Shown: piece after piece, positions 45,353 through 58,400 of the stretch
Numbering within the stretch: the first letter of the stretch is position 1
How the letters are laid out: each line of letters starts with the position of its first letter
Source: Favolaschia claudopus
Lineage: Eukaryota; Basidiomycota; Agaricomycetes; Agaricales; Mycenaceae
Direction of reading: 5' to 3'
Length of the DNA stretch: 64,000 nucleotides
Assembly: GCA_037176885.1 (NCBI GenBank)
Contig: JAWWNJ010000064.1
Span: forward strand, 124,001-188,000
Notes under the pieces: model-generated
What the model was told of the DNA's origin: nothing
The model's input: only the letters and a program-made list of their open reading frames with translations
Databases searched by the model: none
Position numbers and translations under genes: made by a program

Positions 45353-47400
45353 CGTTGCGATACCGAGTGTCTAAAAAAGGCAGCACTCATACAGCCCCGG
45401 GCCGGCCGCCGACACATCGTGCCCTATTTTTGCCTCTGTCCATGTTTGAGAGAGTCCGTTTACAAGCAGCCTCAAAGCTGTTAGGTTCTTGTATAATACT
45501 TATATGCCTGCCATTTCCAGTATCAATGCAGCGTTCCAGCGTCAAAGAGTCGAGCACAGATCTAGAAGATTTTTCCTGAGAAGGTATCCAAGCACTCGCT
45601 CACAGTATTCCGAGATTTGAAGGGCCCACTCGACGCAGCGACTTGTCTCAGTCAAAGGAGCATAAGGACCCTTGGTAGCGGATCTGATAAAGTTTGCTTG
45701 GGCGTCGACGAGCAGGATAACAAGGAACGAGAGATAAGATTTGTGAGCGGACGGCGTTATTGTCGGAGAGCGTAAAAGAAGGAGAAGATGATTGTGTATT
45801 GACTCAGAGGGTGCGAACAGTTCAATGAATGAGTGGGAGTGGGAACGGCGATGAAAACAATTAACACGACAGGAAGACGTCGAAAGAGAAGGTTAATGTG
45901 GGAAGTACAGAATCCTCGTATACGGAGATGATTGAGCTGGATGTAGTTCTAGAGTTGCCAAGGACGCCGACGAAGTATACGAAGGTATGGAGTTTGTAGC
46001 CGATAGTGTTTGTCAATAAAAGCAGTGGGACGGAAACAGTACGTGTAGGGCATAGGGAATGGAAGGGAGCGCGAGAGGGCGGAGTGAGGGGGCAAGAGAC
46101 GGGGAGTGAGAGGAGGCGTCAACGGTACGTGCTTGAGAGGGAGACAACGAGTGCGGCGGCGGATACATTAGTCGAGTCGGCGGCAATGTCACGGTATTCC
46201 AGGGCTTTGATTCCTTCCGTACTGTTGAGGAAACGACTCATTTTCAGGCCAAGTTAAACAGATTCCAGGACACTTATTGCGAGCCATGAGATTAGGAGTC
46301 GTTAAGGGTTGAAGCCGTAGTCAGTGGCCGATCCCAGTCCAAACGACTTATGATCATGAGTTATGGCACTCGCCGGCCAACGGAGACGAAACTGGAGTGC
46401 CAACTGACTCCTGAGAAAGTCGCTGAGTCCATCGAGGATCACCGAAGACACATCAGCTCGCAGCACCTGCTATGTAGCGTTCGATGAGCTTGAAGACGAG
46501 AACGATGAGGAAGAGGACAAGACGCCAACAACAGACAACAACAACGAGTTCCTTGCGAATTCCGACTACTAGTAGTCTAAGCTCAACGCTTGCTCATGGC
46601 CAGTCTCGACGACTCGAACGAGCATAACACAAGAAGGCACTCGCCATGGACTGCAGAGTGTGAATTCGACACAAAAAGAGAGATACACTATTGGTCACCA
46701 AGTCCCCTCCAAGTGCAGTCTCATTTGACCTCGAAGTGACGATGCTCTTTAGCCTCAAATAAGGATGAAGGAGGCCGGCTCAGTGGTGTCGATTCAGCTC
46801 AGAAAGAATACACGTTCTCTCAACGCGCAAACGAGGTCAGATACAATGTCATGTAGCCTGTAGAAGCATAGATGCTCCGCGCTGAGTACAAATGTGCGTG
46901 CCAAGGTACCCAATCACAACCCGATGAGGCGCGCGATCCACCACATCCCGAAATACAACCCCGCGCCGCTATAGATCGCGTCACCCTCGTCGTCGTCCAT
47001 CCAGACACCCTCCGCCCTCGTCCCCCTGTCCGCATTCTCGCTAGAGAAAAGAACAGGCGCCCTTCACCCCGTCCTCTCGCGCCTCTTGATGATCGCGAGC
47101 TCTGCCTCCACCCCCTGCGCGCAGGCTTGACGACTGAACACAAATTGTGCAAAGTGAAAGACCGTTGGCAAGGGCTGCGAAGGAGGACGGTGAGAGTCTG
47201 GAGGTCGTCTTCGGGAGTGGTCAAGGTGCACGCTAGGTGCGTCGCGAAGAACTGAGAACCGTGAATCGGCGAGATGGTAGGATATGGGGTGGGGTGGGGT
47301 GGAGCGCGAGCGGAAGGTGAATGGGATGGGGGCGGCGCGAGAACCAGAAGGAAAATAAAGGACGTTATGCAGCGACGAGGGTGGGATGCATTCAGATACA
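45353..47400. other. Gene-free stretch
   Basis: Upstream region of the NLR plus sequence with no recognisable gene. A minus-strand frame without a Met is open at 45542-45895, and GC-rich frames at 46820-47255 are open on both strands; none shows a known domain. Confidence 0.4.
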
Positions 47401-47429
47401 GCGCCTGACTATACAGAGAGAAACGAGAT

Positions 47430-48260
47430 CAGGAAGTCGCCACGGCGGTGGGGCGGCGTCGGTTTCATTCTTTGCTGACGGAATGATATGGGGTGGGTAA
47501 AACACGAGGGGAAGATACGGAGAGGCGGGATGGGAACGGGAATCGACTGGGAAGGGAGAGGTCGAAGAAGAGAAAGGGGCGAGAAGGGGAAGCGCTAGGT
47601 GTGCAGTGGCTTGATACAGTGAGTGAGAATGGTGGAGCCGCAGTCGCTGGGGTGAGACGGCGTCGGGAGTATGCCGTTTGCCATCGTTGCTGACGGAATG
47701 GTATGTGGGGTAGAGAACGGAGGCGGGATTGGAGCTGAAAACGATTTGATAGGCAAAGATCGAGAGAACTCTGAGAAGCGGGGTGGGAAGCGACGAGAGG
47801 GGGGAGGTGTTGAGGTGCAGTGGCTTGACAATAAAAAACACGTAGTCGCTACGGTGAGGCGACGTCGGGAGGACGGAGAGTTTTGATTCGTTGTTTGCTG
47901 ACGTTGACAGGATGAAGCTTTGAAAGAATCGATTATCGGGGGGCATGGGGAGAGTTGTGGGGGGATGGGTGGTTTCAGGCAACAGTGGCGGGAGTGAATG
48001 CACGAAGAGGGCGCGGGGTGGAAACGCGCAGGAGGGGTGCTTGGCGGAAGTGGCGGAAGTCGCGATAGCATACGCTATTTGACTCGAGGGTGACTGGCGA
48101 CGGACGGTCAGGGTATGCGAGCGCCGTCACGACGGCACTTGTGCAAAGAAAGTGACGAGCCGGGCGAGTCTGCTATCTATGTGGCGAGAGAGAAGTGCGC
48201 CACGGCCAAAAAGAAAAAGAGGCAGAGGCCTCGAGGTGCAGTGGTTGAAACTTGAAACCA
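47430..48260. repeat. Degenerate tandem repeat, period about 205-220 bp
   Basis: TTTGCTGACGGAATG-like words occur near 47470, 47685 and 47893 (the last diverged). GTGCAGTGGCTTGA occurs near 47600 and 47815, with a diverged copy (GTGCAGTGGTTGAAAC) near 48235. Each unit also has a GGTGAG(A/G)CGRCGTCGG word. Three to four units, purine-rich on the plus strand, with no coding signal. Confidence 0.5.
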
Positions 48261-48639
48261 CTGCGGGGTGAAGTCGCAACAGAGCCCAACCGGCGCCGAA
48301 AAGAAAAAGAGAGCGAGGTTCGCGTGAGGAGAAGAAAAGGAGAAGCCTAGTGTCTCGTAGAAGGGTCGAAGAGACTATAGAAAACCCCATGGGCCGTTAG
48401 GAAGAGGGTTTTGTAGCCAAGTATAGGGAGTTTGATAATGAAACATGTAGAGCGAGCCCACAAACTTGCATACAAGAGTCTGAGATACTGCCGGTGAGCA
48501 AAGAAGAAGCTACTGAAGAACGAAGTGAGTCGGTCGACTGAGACCAACAGGACACAGTTGAAGAGACAGGACAGCACAGATAAGTTGATAGCTAGTCGAA
48601 GATGGGTTTGACGATGTCGAGGGGGAGGACAAGACGCGT

Positions 48640-49935
48640 CGGACTTGCGCGCCGAACGTCCGAACAGCTCCCGGCCATTCCAAGCTCTGTTCGCCGCCTC
48701 TGTGACCTTCCGACAACCTTCCGAAATATCCCATGATTTTTTCTGCTCAAACCCGCTGCTTTCGCCTCACCTCGCCCTTGCGTATTCTCGATTCAGAATC
48801 TCTTTCTGCAATTAACCTACTCGCAGCCCCACTCCGAAGACTTCGAACTACTCAATCTTCCAGCCTTATCATAGCCTATCAGACTTGGTCTCCACTTGCC
48901 TGTGACCCGACGCCTCGTTTGTTTTTGGTTTATTGTCAAAATCTCCTATGCCAGCGCCACGAAGGTTGTTTAATTCAATTCCATTCATCCGAGCGGCAAG
49001 AACAGAGCGGCGAACAGCTTCAGTAATGCAAGCCTCAAGGCTCAACGGGCATCTTACATAGGCGCCGCCTAGATAACATGAATGGCACGCTCCAACCATC
49101 ACATTGAAAAAACCTCTTGTCTGATCTAGTCTGAGTCTTGGCCGCTGCACAGACTCGAACTCGATAACTCGTTACAATGTCTGATCCACATCGGATGTAA
49201 GTGGCTCTCATATTTGCAATGTTATTGTATTGACCGTATATGTGTTCCAGTCAGCGTTCAAAATATTCATTTAAACACGCAAGCCGAAGACAAGCATAAC
49301 CTCGCAAGATTTCCTCCTCCTCCCCTGCCGTCAAAATCGGCACGTTTGTGGCAATGTATACCTAAATGAGCTTACTACCCCCAGGCGAGGCGCCCTCTCT
49401 ATTCTCGAAATCGGTCAATTGTCGCATCCCGACGGTCGAAAGCTTGTTTAATTTTCGATTGTCCGAATGTAAATGGGGCATCCACTCCCGTCGTCGCCGT
49501 CGCTCGGCGGGCTGGCCCGCTTATCATTCCCCAATCCTATCCTCGTTTTCTGATTCATCCATTCCAAAGTTTGTACCATTTCGAGGGTATATTCTAACTT
49601 TTTCCCAACTCTGTACGTCTTTCCCCAAGTGCTGACTCGGCATAGCGAAGCCATATCCTCCATACTAGTACAAGACTCGCACCTCTGCCGACTTCACTTC
49701 CTTGCTGTCGTCTGAAACAAAGGAGTCTTTCACAGCAACATAAACAATGGTGAATGTGAGCAATATGTTCTGTTGACAAGTTAGCTTATAGGAAAAGGAT
49801 TTACGATAATTTGCCGCGACCGATAGCAGAGTTGAAAGTGATACGCCGACAAGATATTCTATCTCACGTTTGGCCAAAGCCATTATGAGCAAGAAAATCA
49901 CGTAAAGGCAGTAAAGAGCTCCAGATTCAAGTCTG
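48640..49935. repeat. Segmental duplication, copy B
   Basis: Counterpart of 38866-40181. This copy is contiguous with the complete membrane-protein gene on its right, so it is likely the source copy. The sub-segment at about 48952-49085 matches the reverse complement of 39150-39270. Confidence 0.7.
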
Positions 49936-50956
49936 TCGTCCCATTAATCTTTTTCTCTGCCGCAATGATCCTTGAAGCGTACATACATGATGTTTACAGC
50001 CCTCTTGCACCGAGCACGATACTTGTTATCTTGATTGGTATGCAAGAGTTTGCGCCAGAGCCACAATATACGACCGGCTGCATTGATATTGAATCAGCTC
50101 GGTAGGGAAGCAGATTCTCTCGTTCATTACCTGTGAGGGATGTCAGAATAATGTTGGTCAAAGCCGCTAGGCCGAGCATAATTTTGGGCGCTTCTTGATT
50201 GGCGACCCAGGTATCCCAAATACCCATTGCTGTATTGAGAACTTGACTCAAAGACTAGACTCAATTGCAGCAGAATTTAGCAACTTGCCAAAGGTAGAAA
50301 GCATAAACGTTGCGGGCACGGCCAGTATGTGCTTCTGATGGCCCCAAATCACGTAGCAACGATACAGCTGAAATTTCATATAAGTATCAGTAGCGCTTGA
50401 ACGAAGACAAGACGAATCCTAACCAACAGAGTGTCTGTAACCAAACTAAGGAGGCAACTACTATGAGTTGGTAGCATTTTTGTGCGCAAATTCACTTACT
50501 TATTCAGGGTGGGGATAGCACGCTGCGCAACTTTTAGAATCTGGGTAGATTCAGAATCTTCTACTAGCAACGTTTCCTCAAACGAAACATTGTGAAGGAG
50601 GCGATAATCCACGATCACTCGAGCCACGCTTATGACGACTTGAGCAGTGCCTAAAATAGCCATAGCACAACTGGTAGCGGCCAGAAAGTAGGTTCCAGGA
50701 GAACCCCATCGTCGAGAGAGAGTGTAGATCGAGAATAGAAATAAACTGAGATACAAGCCTGAGAGTACTTAGTATGTCACTGCGACGTCAAACCGCTTAG
50801 AAGGCATTCAGACAAACCGTAGAACAGCAGAGAAAGCTATTGCGTGCGCTTTAAGTTGGGGTTGCGTTGGGATTGAACGAAGACACTCACGCCAGCTGCG
50901 ACCAAGTCCAGGGTCAGATAGGACCAAGCGGAGTCGAGAGGGTTTAGAACAGCCAT
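49665..50956 (-). CDS. Multi-pass fungal membrane protein
   Basis: Starts MAVLNPLDSAWSYLTLDLVA at 50956. Exons continue LYLSLFLFSIYTLSRRWGS, VISVARVIVDYRLLHNVSF, QRAIPTLNK, a RCYVIWGHQKHIL-type exon near 50300-50370, VLNTAMGIWDTWVANQEAPK with LAALTNIILTSLTG, an AGRILWLWR-type exon, a short exon near 50000, a LESGALYCL-type exon near 49900-49930, and NILLTFTIVYVAVKDSF at the end, stop at 49665. It is the closest paralogue of 24363-25625 and the parent of the fragment at 39922-40181. About seven hydrophobic segments; function unknown. Confidence 0.7.
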
Positions 50957-52420
50957 GGCCTGAGGCGAAAGAGATGGGGTCCGACTGCAGCTCGCCGTCA
51001 CCGGGAAATATAAGGCGGCAGTTAATCGAGATCATCAAGATTCTGTTCAACTGGATTGTTTGATTCGTTCTGAGTCCCTCTCCAAAGCCGGCGAAACAAA
51101 ATGAAGATATAATCAAAGATACCTCGACGTCCTTATACTGCGTACAATGCCAGATGGATCAGAATACGACGCATGTGCCCAGAATCTCCCGCAACGCTAC
51201 TTCCCAGTATTCCTCAATTGTGTCGAGTTCCTCACGCACTGTTCCATGCGAGCTGAGAGAGTAGGGGATGGATCCGAGTCGTGAGCGCACAATAACGGGA
51301 TGACAACTGCTCTAAGAATGCCCTCCCCAGCCGTGAGAGAGATGCGGACTTCGCGAAGAAGACCGGCGCATCAGTCTCCTCGCCAGGGGATCGACGGCTC
51401 TGCTGCAACTTCAATGCACCCATCATACAGATCCCAGAAGCCCAAGAGAACTAGCAACAGCTGTCTCATTGCCCTTGGGTAACCACTGTTCATGATCAGA
51501 CCGCAGCATTGCGCCTAGCCCACGGAAAGATATAATTGGATCATTTTAGACGCAAGCTGACAGGGGGCGGTCATCGCAAAACCTCCTGCACGGCTGAATG
51601 CGTGTCCGCAAAGACATGCTCCACGTGTCCGACAGCGAGCAGCGGCTTATGGAGTTGCTCGCAAAGAAACCCTTCTCGGGGGAATTGCGGGGACATGGAA
51701 GTTCGCGCGCGATTTATAGCATTTTTATGAGCCACGAAAAGAAAGACAGACCCACTCACCATACCCCCAGAGAAACATGTGCTCGGCCATGACGCCTCTA
51801 AAAGAGTCTCTCAAAGTACCTCCCGCGCACGCTACGCACGTCGATAGTGTTCGTGCCTCACAATAGCCGTATTTTCGCCATGGACTCGAAGTCAATCGGA
51901 TTCGCGGCTTGCCGCAAAGTCTTAGTCTGGCATCCACGCAAACTTGAAGCAGTCAAGCCCCTCATTGAAGTTGGCGCCGCCGCGGCGCGCGTTGTCTCTA
52001 AAAACGTTTTGAGGTCGTGTTCTTCGTTTACGGTTTACCAGTCAGCACCATCCGAGACCACCGCAATTCGATAGTTATACGACGCAGTTTTGACGACTGA
52101 GACTGAGGCTCATGTGAGCACAACACTGGAGACCAAGCAGCTCTTCCATTTCTAAGTCTTCAAAACCGCGAGAGCGAACGTTGTGGAAGTTGGAATTGAA
52201 AGCAGTTTGTAGCCATCACCAAGATCTTCCCGCGCTCCGCCTTTCTACCCAAGCAAGCTCGACCTATCCCTTCCAGTCCGCTATGAATGGTGCTGCAGTG
52301 TGGAGATTTAAAAATGGGGACTGAATGGCTCAGCGGGAAACGCTCCTCAGGCCAGAATTCCAGTATTCTAAATTACAAATGTCGCGTATGAGTCCGGCGT
52401 GACGTATCAACTGCACGTCC
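50957..52420. other. Gene-free stretch
   Basis: Short frames on both strands only, without recognisable domains. A GC-rich palindromic stretch (GGCGCCGCCGCGGCGCGC) lies near 51972-51990. Confidence 0.4.
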
Positions 52421-53602
52421 TCAAGCAAAAGCCTTGCTCCAATCCGCCGTCTTAACCCACTCCGCGAAAGAACGCTTAGGGTGTGTGAAGCCTTCTCTCT
52501 TACCGCTGGGGTTCTTGCCGAAGTCTGTACAGAAAATCGGTCAGTTCGACAGGCGGCCGGAGAAGTAGAAGCAGCAGGGACATACATCCGAACTCGGCGA
52601 AGGACAGATAACCCTCTGCGATGGAGACTGCGAAGGGGCGGGGGATACCACGCGATACAAAAGCATCCACTTCCTCGTCGAAACTTTCGTGCTTGAAGGA
52701 TACTTGTTTTCCGGTTCCTGCCAGCATACAGTCCATCAGTGTCGCCCTAAACACGTCTGTGCATACATACCTTCCGAAACCTGACGAGCGACTTCCGACC
52801 ACGACAACTCCTCAGTGGCGGCGTAGATGCTCTTTCCGTCCGGGAAGACAGGCGCCTCAATAGCCTGAACGACCACATACGCGCCGAAATCGTTCTCCAT
52901 GTCAATCAGCGGGAGAGGCACATCGGGAGCCGCGACGTTGCGGTACGAATACGAGCCGTCGGCGGCATCCTTCACGACCTGGATGAGGTAGTTGCTGTAG
53001 TACAGCCCAGCCTGCACTTCGACGAAGGGTACACCAGAGGCGCGCCCATACTCCGTGATGACAGCTTTGCCCTCGAAGTGCGGGACCTGGGTGTATTTGC
53101 CACCGCTGGCTTTTTTGTGGGACTCGAGGCCGGACCAGACGATGCCTTTCACGCCGGCCACTTTTGCAGCATCGATCATCAGCTTTCCTTCTGCGATTTC
53201 CTGAGCTTCGATGAGCGAAACAGATAAGGGAGGTGGAGACGACGGTACGTACCTTTTCTCCGTTAACATGTTCCCAGAAATTGGTGACCAGCTAGTACGA
53301 ATCTCGGCGTCAGATATATTCAAAGATTCATGCGAGACCAAAGGACTGACGAAAGCATAATCGGCGCCGGCGAACGCTTTGTAGATTTCGTCCTTGTTCT
53401 CGACTACAAGGTTGAGACCGATGACCTCCACACCCTGCTTTTCGAGCGCCTTCGCAGCGGGCTTGGTGTTGTCGCGAGTGAAGCCACGAACGCGGTACGG
53501 TTTCTTCGAGTCGGAAAGAGCCTTAACGACACTACCGCCTTGCTGACCGGTCGCGCCAACGACGAGAACAAGGGGAGCGGATTGAGACTGAGTGATGGTC
53601 AT
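52421..53602 (-). CDS. NmrA-like NAD(P)-binding protein
   Basis: Starts MTITQSQSAPLVLVVGATGQ at 53602. The Rossmann dinucleotide motif is GATGQQGGSVVKALSD, followed by the substrate-side basic stretch RGFTRDNTKPAAKALEKQG. Splicing joins AGADYAFV to LVTNFWEHVNGEK, then EIAEGKLMIDAAKVAGVKGI, WSGLESHKKASGG, HFEGKAVITEYGRASGVPF, GLYYSNYLIQ and MENDFGAYVVVQAIEAP. Last exons are SFKHESFDEEVDAFVSRGIP and GKREGFTHPKRSFAEWVKTA, ending at the TGA at 52421. NmrA-type proteins are atypical short-chain dehydrogenases that often lack catalytic activity and act as redox sensors, as in nitrogen repression (family knowledge); the partner here is unknown. Length of about 310 residues and domain order fit the family. 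Three to four short introns. Confidence 0.85.
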
Positions 53603-55430
53603 GTTTATGAGAATGAGGTGGGAGAATGGTATTCTTCGCCTGTTCCGTGGCTGCTTTTATACCGAGCTGACCTTAGTCGCTGTGACAAACCAAGGGCCCG
53701 ATTCGGGGCACGTCCGTACCAGACGAGTCGGACAATGCCTAAGCAGTGTATAAGCATTGGACCGTGTCTTGCGTCGTCTGCGTAGATTTCCTTTTTAGGA
53801 ATGTCGAGATCCTCAAGGTTCCGGGTTTGACCCAGCGCTGTGGGGGTAAGTGAGCAAGACTTCGCGGCTTTTGTCAGAACGCACCTTGACTAGTCAGGAT
53901 CATGGTCCTTGTTAAATCGCGTCATCGGATGTCGCAAAACCTTCTTATATGGCGAGCCTGAGCACTCACTCCCCGCGCATCGCCAACGCCCTCAGAGTCA
54001 GATGCGATTCAGTATGCGGTAATATCTAAACCTGGAAGCTCGACGCGGTGGAAGGAGAAGGACAAATCATGAGGGGGGTTGCGATCGCACGCGTTCTGTG
54101 AGTGGAAAATGAAGGAGCCATTTCTAGTGCGGAGAATGCGCGGTCTTCAACCGCCAAAAGTACGTGTCTGCTGAACTCTCTGGGAGAAGTTGTGCAAGTT
54201 GAGGTGGGCCACTTGCGGTAGATTCGCTGGACCAGACGCGAAGGGGGGGTGTGGGGCAGCGAACTGGCAAGAAGAAGCGCAACGGGCCAATTCCAGTGCG
54301 CACGGGTCTTGGGTCTCAAAACGGGATACAACCGAAGCCACCGAGCAGAGATGGGTGAGGGGGCCAAAAAAGCAGCTTGTAAACGGCTTCGAAGTAGAGA
54401 ATGCGCGACACTGCGCGACACCAACGTCGACAACGAACACGACGATCACCGGGATAAGCCGAGATTAGGCGTAAAGTCACAATCTAGTCACACGTCACAG
54501 CGCGCTATCTAATCCGCCCGGGCCCTTATCACCCACGCCATCCTCTGACCTCTCCGAGTCGTCCTCTTCTCTCCTTCGTCGTCGCCGGCCTCGATCACCA
54601 CAACAGTATAAGCTCGTTCTTGTCTACCTCTCGCTTTATCACCCCATTTGCGGAGCAGGCCTGCGCTTTGCCCTTTACTAGTAACCAAGCTTGTCCATTT
54701 CTGCAGGCTCACTGCTTCACGCAAATCACGTCAAGTCAACGAGACTTTCCGAGTCGCCGTCGACCACGGTGTACACGCTTGTACACGGCCCTTGCTATGT
54801 TATGATGCTTCGATTCGTTTGCAATTTTATCTACCTACCTACTACCGACCATTCAGATTCTCTCCGCGGCTTCGATGAGCGAATGAATGTTTTTCGGAAC
54901 ACCGCACGGCGCAGTGGCACCTTGTACATGTCAATGCTTGGACCGATCCCGTACGACCTTCAGGAGGCACTGGACCGTTTTTTCTGCGCGGATAACGAAG
55001 GCGAGCATTCCGACTGTCTCAACTGATAGCCTCGACTGTCACTGAGAGTTGGTGCCACCATCCTGCGATTGTAAAATTGGACTTCATCATTTCACGCCCT
55101 GTTTTCACGTTTGAAACCGTGTTTCTCTCTCCGAAATATGCATTCTCTGCAATCTCGCTTCAGCTTCTCCACGAAGTGATCATTTTTGGGGTTCTCTCGA
55201 AATTCTGCATCGGCCAATCCAAGCGAACTCACGAACTTCGCGATTCTCCTGGGATACGAGGAGATACCTATCGAAACCACCGTGTCTCCGATGTCACCGC
55301 TAGTTCCATCACATTCAATTCATGAAAATCGTGCCGTACCGCACGGAGACGTTACGGTCTTTTACGGTCATCAAGCAATTATTAGAAATACGCAGCAAGG
55401 TGGGTCGCTCTTTTCCCTCACATCCACACC
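53603..55430. other. Gene-free stretch
   Basis: Promoter regions of two divergently oriented genes plus sequence with no recognisable gene. Frames at 54026-54449 (minus) and 54691-55026 (plus) show no domain. Confidence 0.4.
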
Positions 55431-58400
55431 ATGCCTCGCCACCCGAAACCTACAGATCGCGTCGAAATCATCGTTGCTGGCTTAGCGCCTCTGATTCCAC
55501 TTTTGAAAGAGGTCACCGATGCCTTTGACACGCCATTTCTACCTGCGATCTCAGTCACAATTTCTTCGCTCCTTGCGGGCGTGCTGGTACGCGATCTCGT
55601 TCTTCCACTCTCGAAATAGACATCTAATTTACATGCACAGACCGCGAAGAAGAACAAGGAAGAATGTGCGGCTCTTCTCGAGGACATCAACGTGGTCCTC
55701 CTCGCCATCGTCGAGCTTCATATCAATTCCGAGACGCCGGGGAGCCTTGCGCCGGCGATGTTGCATCAATTGGGAAGGTTCACCGAGTGAGCGCCGCGGA
55801 AGTCAATGTCCGGTGTGCAATTCGCTAATTCGATCTTTACGAGAACCCTTCACAAAGTTCATACCTTTGTCGACGCCCAACAAGAGGCACGCAATGTCAA
55901 AAGCTTTTTCCGCCACGCTGAGATGAATACCTTGCTCAAAGAATGTCGGAAAGGTTTGCAGGATGCTTTTGATGTTTTCAAGGTGCGCCTTGAATGCTGG
56001 CTGCTCGAGGAAGTAGTCAATCTGAATGTGAAATAGATCGAAGTCGGTGCCGCTCTTTCTACCAACATCGATGACTTGCAACAAAAAACGGAGAACACAC
56101 ATCAAAAGCTGCTCGAGCTGATTTCCAGTTTCTCTGAGGAAACCCGTTCAGAACGGATGTCCTCAGGCGTGAGTTTTTTTGTACGACATCGATACTCTGC
56201 AGACAAGCTCACAATGATGCAGTTCTACCGCAATCTCAGTGATGCTCAGCTCAGGTAGGAATCAAATTCCACTACGCTCGCGGCAGACACTGACCACAAT
56301 CCCCTCAAGTTCCCGATCGTTTTCAATGTTGCCCTCCGAGCCCAAAATATTTCACGGCCGCGACACCGAACTAAAACAAATCGTAGAAATATTCCAGCAA
56401 GACTCCCCGCGTGTTTCGATTCTAGGTCCCGGAGGTATCGGCAAGACAAGTCTTGCCCGAATTGCCTTACACCATCCTGAGATAGCCAGCAAGTTTGGGC
56501 ACAGGTTCTTTGTCTCATGCGAAGCTGCTTTTACCTCGATCGACATAGCTGCATCTATTGCGGCCTACCTCGATATCAAGCCTGGGCCAGATCTCATGCA
56601 GCCAGTGATAACTTCTCTGTCAGCGAAACCTAGCTCTCTGTTGATCTTGGATAATCTGGAATATGCTTGGGAACCAGCTGAAACTCGGACCTCGGTTGAA
56701 GAGTTTCTTTCGCTCTTGACAGATATTCCTCATCTAGCTTTGATCGTAAGTAGAGCATGCGTTGCATGGCCCGTACCGTGACTAACGTTGTGAATATAGG
56801 TTACATTACGAGGGGCTGAAAATCCAGCAAAAGTCCGGTGGACCAGGCCATTTTTACCGCCCTTGATGCCCCTTTCCGATGATGCTGCTCAACAAATGTT
56901 CATGGACATCGCAGATGAGGATCTAGAAGAAATGGATAAACTTCTTGGTTTTACAGATAATCTCCCTCTCGCAGTTGAACTTCTTGCTCATCTAGTCATC
57001 TTTTTTTTTTTTTTTTTTTTTTTTTTGGAATCCTTGTTTATTCTCCGGTGTGCCTACGGCATATGGTAGAGATACAAACTCATCTAATTTTTTACTAAGC
57101 GAATATTACTTGTCGGGGGGGTCTTTCTACTCGAACACATGACTTGGGTGATGGAACCCCAGTCCTGTGGCAGTGCCACGGTTAAGCATGCGAGGCTGCA
57201 AATGCGGAAACCTCGGTTACTGTAAATCATGCCCATTGATTGATGAATGCGGAGTCCGGCTTCCTGCCGGCCGACCGCCGCAGACTTCCTTCCCTTATTC
57301 CCCATCACCTGATCCGTACCCAGACTGATGGAATTCCCTTCTTCGGCACAGTGCAGTGATTTGTTCCTTCGTTGGCCCCCGTTTAAACTCCCAGGCAACC
57401 TCCACTGGGATAAACAACTTTCCGGCTGGCGGCAGGCCGGAGGAATGTTTGAGTATGAACGCAGTACTGAATGAAATATGCGGGCCGCCGGGTGATTGCC
57501 TGCTGCGATCCGAGGCTCTGATGATGGTGGGAAGTGAGAATGGTGATGGAAGTGGGCCGGCAGTGATAAAGTCGATCAACGATCACAACGCCGGGTAATC
57601 GGTGGTGGAGAAGCCGTTGAGTGTCAAAATTGTTCCCTCAACAGGGGGTGGGGGGGTTCGAACTGCTGCCCAAAAACTCCGTCAGCAGCTGACGTGTTGA
57701 AACGTCGCACGATAGACCACTCCTCCATTGTGCCCCCATCTAGTCATCTATGACGGGGCTTCTAGTGTTCTTGCGCGCTGGGAAATTGAGAAAACCTCTC
57801 TCCTCTCAGAAGGATATGATCGGCGATCTAGCTTGGATGCCTCTATCGCTATGTCTCTTTCTAGTCCGAGGCTTGGCTCAGTCCCTGGAGCCATGCCTTT
57901 GTTGCAGTTGCTCTCAATTCTCCCAGATGGCCTTTCAGATGTTGAACTCCTCCAGAGTAATCTTCCAATTGCAGACATTCTACGGTGCAAAACTGTCCTC
58001 CTTAGCACATCACTTGCCTATATGGATGATAAAAGGCGCATTAAATCCCTTGTTCCTATTCGGGAATATATGCAGCATATCCATCCCGCCCCTTTATCCT
58101 TGGTACAGGCTCTTCAAGATTATTTCGACACTCTTCTGGACTTGAACCAGAGATATTTTGGCACTATTCAAACAGCAGCATCTGTGGAGCAGATCATCTT
58201 GAATCTTGGCAACTTGCATCAGATATTATTACAAGGATTGAACCCGCAGAATCCATATCTCGAGGCTACGGTGACATGCCTGCTGTCTTTGAATATCTTC
58301 GGAAGGAAGAAGGGCCGTGGCTGGCATCCACTTATGAATTCTGTGACTCCTCTTCTTCATCTTTGCCAACCACGGCTCGAGGTTCTCTTCATTACAGAAG

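Noticed and set aside
45542..45895. Minus-strand open frame upstream of the NLR, with SYLSFLVILLVDAQA and ETSRCVEWALQISEYCERVL
   Set aside because: It reads somewhat like a protein but has no start codon before an upstream stop, and I found no convincing exon to supply one. Left unannotated.
46820..47255. GC-rich open frames on both strands
   Set aside because: Arg/Pro-rich translations on both strands are typical of GC-rich non-coding DNA; no family recognised.
57640..57736. Possible tRNA gene
   Set aside because: B-box and A-box-like words are present, but no proper acceptor or anticodon stems can be drawn. Flanking duplications and the poly-A tail identify it as the head of a SINE.
56974..57743. 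SINE removed as an intron through GTCATC or GTTGAA donors and the CATCTAG acceptor
   Set aside because: The removed lengths (749 or 770 bases) leave a frameshift. A weak donor at 56948 keeps the frame but deletes about 16 residues, so normal splicing is not supported.
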